Both the position numbers and the translations under genes were made by a program. The notes below the pieces were generated by a model that saw only the letters and a program-made list of their open reading frames with translations, ran no database searches and had not been told where the DNA came from. From assembly GCA_027317055.1 (NCBI GenBank), contig DAHVFK010000255.1:1-5380 (forward strand): a stretch of DNA of 5,380 bases. Reading direction: 5' to 3'. This stretch comes from Betaproteobacteria bacterium (lineage in GTDB: Bacteria > Pseudomonadota > Gammaproteobacteria > Burkholderiales > SG8-39). Positions 4,924-5,380 of this stretch are shown here, piece by piece; positions within the stretch are counted from its first letter, which is position 1; each line of letters starts with the position of its first letter.

Positions 4924-5380
4924 ATGGCTTCTCGGGCGAGTGCACTGTGGCAATGGATCGATTCGCGCATGCCGACGCTCGGCCAGGAGTACCGCAAGCA
5001 TCTGAGCGAGTACTACGCGCCGAAGAACTTCAACTTCTGGTACTACTTCGGCTCGCTGGCGCTGCTGGTGCTGGTGATCCAGATCGTATCGGGCATCTTT
5101 CTGACCATGAACTACAAGCCCGATGCGGCGCTTGCATTCGGCTCGGTCGAGTACATCATGCGCGACGTGCCGGGGGGCTGGATCATCCGCTACATCCACT
5201 CGACCGGGGCGTCGGCGTTCTTTATCGTCGTGTATCTGCACATGTTCCGGGGCCTGCTCTACGGCTCGCACCGCGCGCCGCGCGAGCTGGTGTGGATCTT
5301 CGGCATGCTGATCTACCTGTGCCTGATGGGCGAGGCGTTCATGGGCTACCTGCTGCCCTGGGGCCAGATGTCGTACTGGG
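4924..5380 (+). CDS. petB: Cytochrome b subunit of the bc1 complex (N-terminal 152 codons; continues past the right edge)
   Basis: The membrane core of the bc1 complex, which carries hemes bL and bH and forms the quinol-oxidising and quinone-reducing sites. The window shows 152 codons with no stop. After a soluble start comes an amphipathic stretch with YYAPKNFNFWYYFGS, then helix A (about 41-62). Helix B carries His92 and His106, spaced 14 residues apart as expected for two of the four heme ligands. Helix C follows (about 121-145), ending in GYLLPWGQMSYW, the conserved Qo-site stretch. The phrase YIHSTGASAFFIVVYLHMFRG is, from memory, typical of betaproteobacterial proteins. It starts three bases after petA and shares its promoter; cytochrome c1 (petC) is expected beyond the edge. 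Confidence 0.96.
   Translation, partial: MASRASALWQWIDSRMPTLGQEYRKHLSEYYAPKNFNFWYYFGSLALLVLVIQIVSGIFLTMNYKPDAALAFGSVEYIMRDVPGGWIIRYIHSTGASAFFIVVYLHMFRGLLYGSHRAPRELVWIFGMLIYLCLMGEAFMGYLLPWGQMSYW

Overview
The window is GC-rich, with the codon use and gene families of a betaproteobacterium; Rhodocyclales or Burkholderiales is my best guess, from the style of the Rieske/cytochrome b proteins and the LivK-type transporter. No mobile element, CRISPR array or RNA gene is visible. The genes fall into two divergent blocks either side of a 189-base gap at 4135-4323.

Leftward block (minus strand, read from 4134 down to 1): a membrane-anchored trypsin-like protease of the DegS/DegQ/MucD family (2965-4134) is joined by a 4-base ATGA overlap to a PAS - AAA+ - Fis-type HTH activator of sigma-54 RNA polymerase (1535-2968). 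Next comes a compact control region of about 220 bases. It is followed by a periplasmic substrate-binding protein of the branched-chain amino acid/amide (HAAT, LivK-like) ABC transporter class (125-1315) and the first 32 codons of a LivG-like ATPase that runs off the left edge.

The control region is the most informative part of the window. It holds a near-consensus -24/-12 sigma-54 promoter (1351-1365), a one-mismatch candidate IHF site in an AT-rich tract (1373-1385), and three inverted repeats of identical geometry, TGTCC-N7-GGACA (1432-1448, 1509-1525, 1529-1545). Two of these form a tandem pair, and the outermost overlaps the last codons of the activator gene. The simplest reading is a self-contained circuit: the activator senses a signal through its PAS domain, binds the three upstream sites, and with IHF bending opens the sigma-54 promoter of the transporter operon. 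The transported compound cannot be read from the sequence.

Rightward block (plus strand, 4324 to the right edge): petA (Rieske iron-sulfur protein, complete) and petB (cytochrome b, cut at 5380) of the cytochrome bc1 complex. A sigma-70-type promoter with a perfect TATAAT lies just upstream. A 12-base direct repeat, one copy almost touching the -35 region, sits in the divergent gap. A DegP-type protease next to petABC is, from memory, a common betaproteobacterial arrangement. The activator and transporter look like an addition downstream of the protease gene.

The window is mostly conserved biology. The sigma-54 control region is the part worth following up; I see no evidence of an unknown enzyme system.
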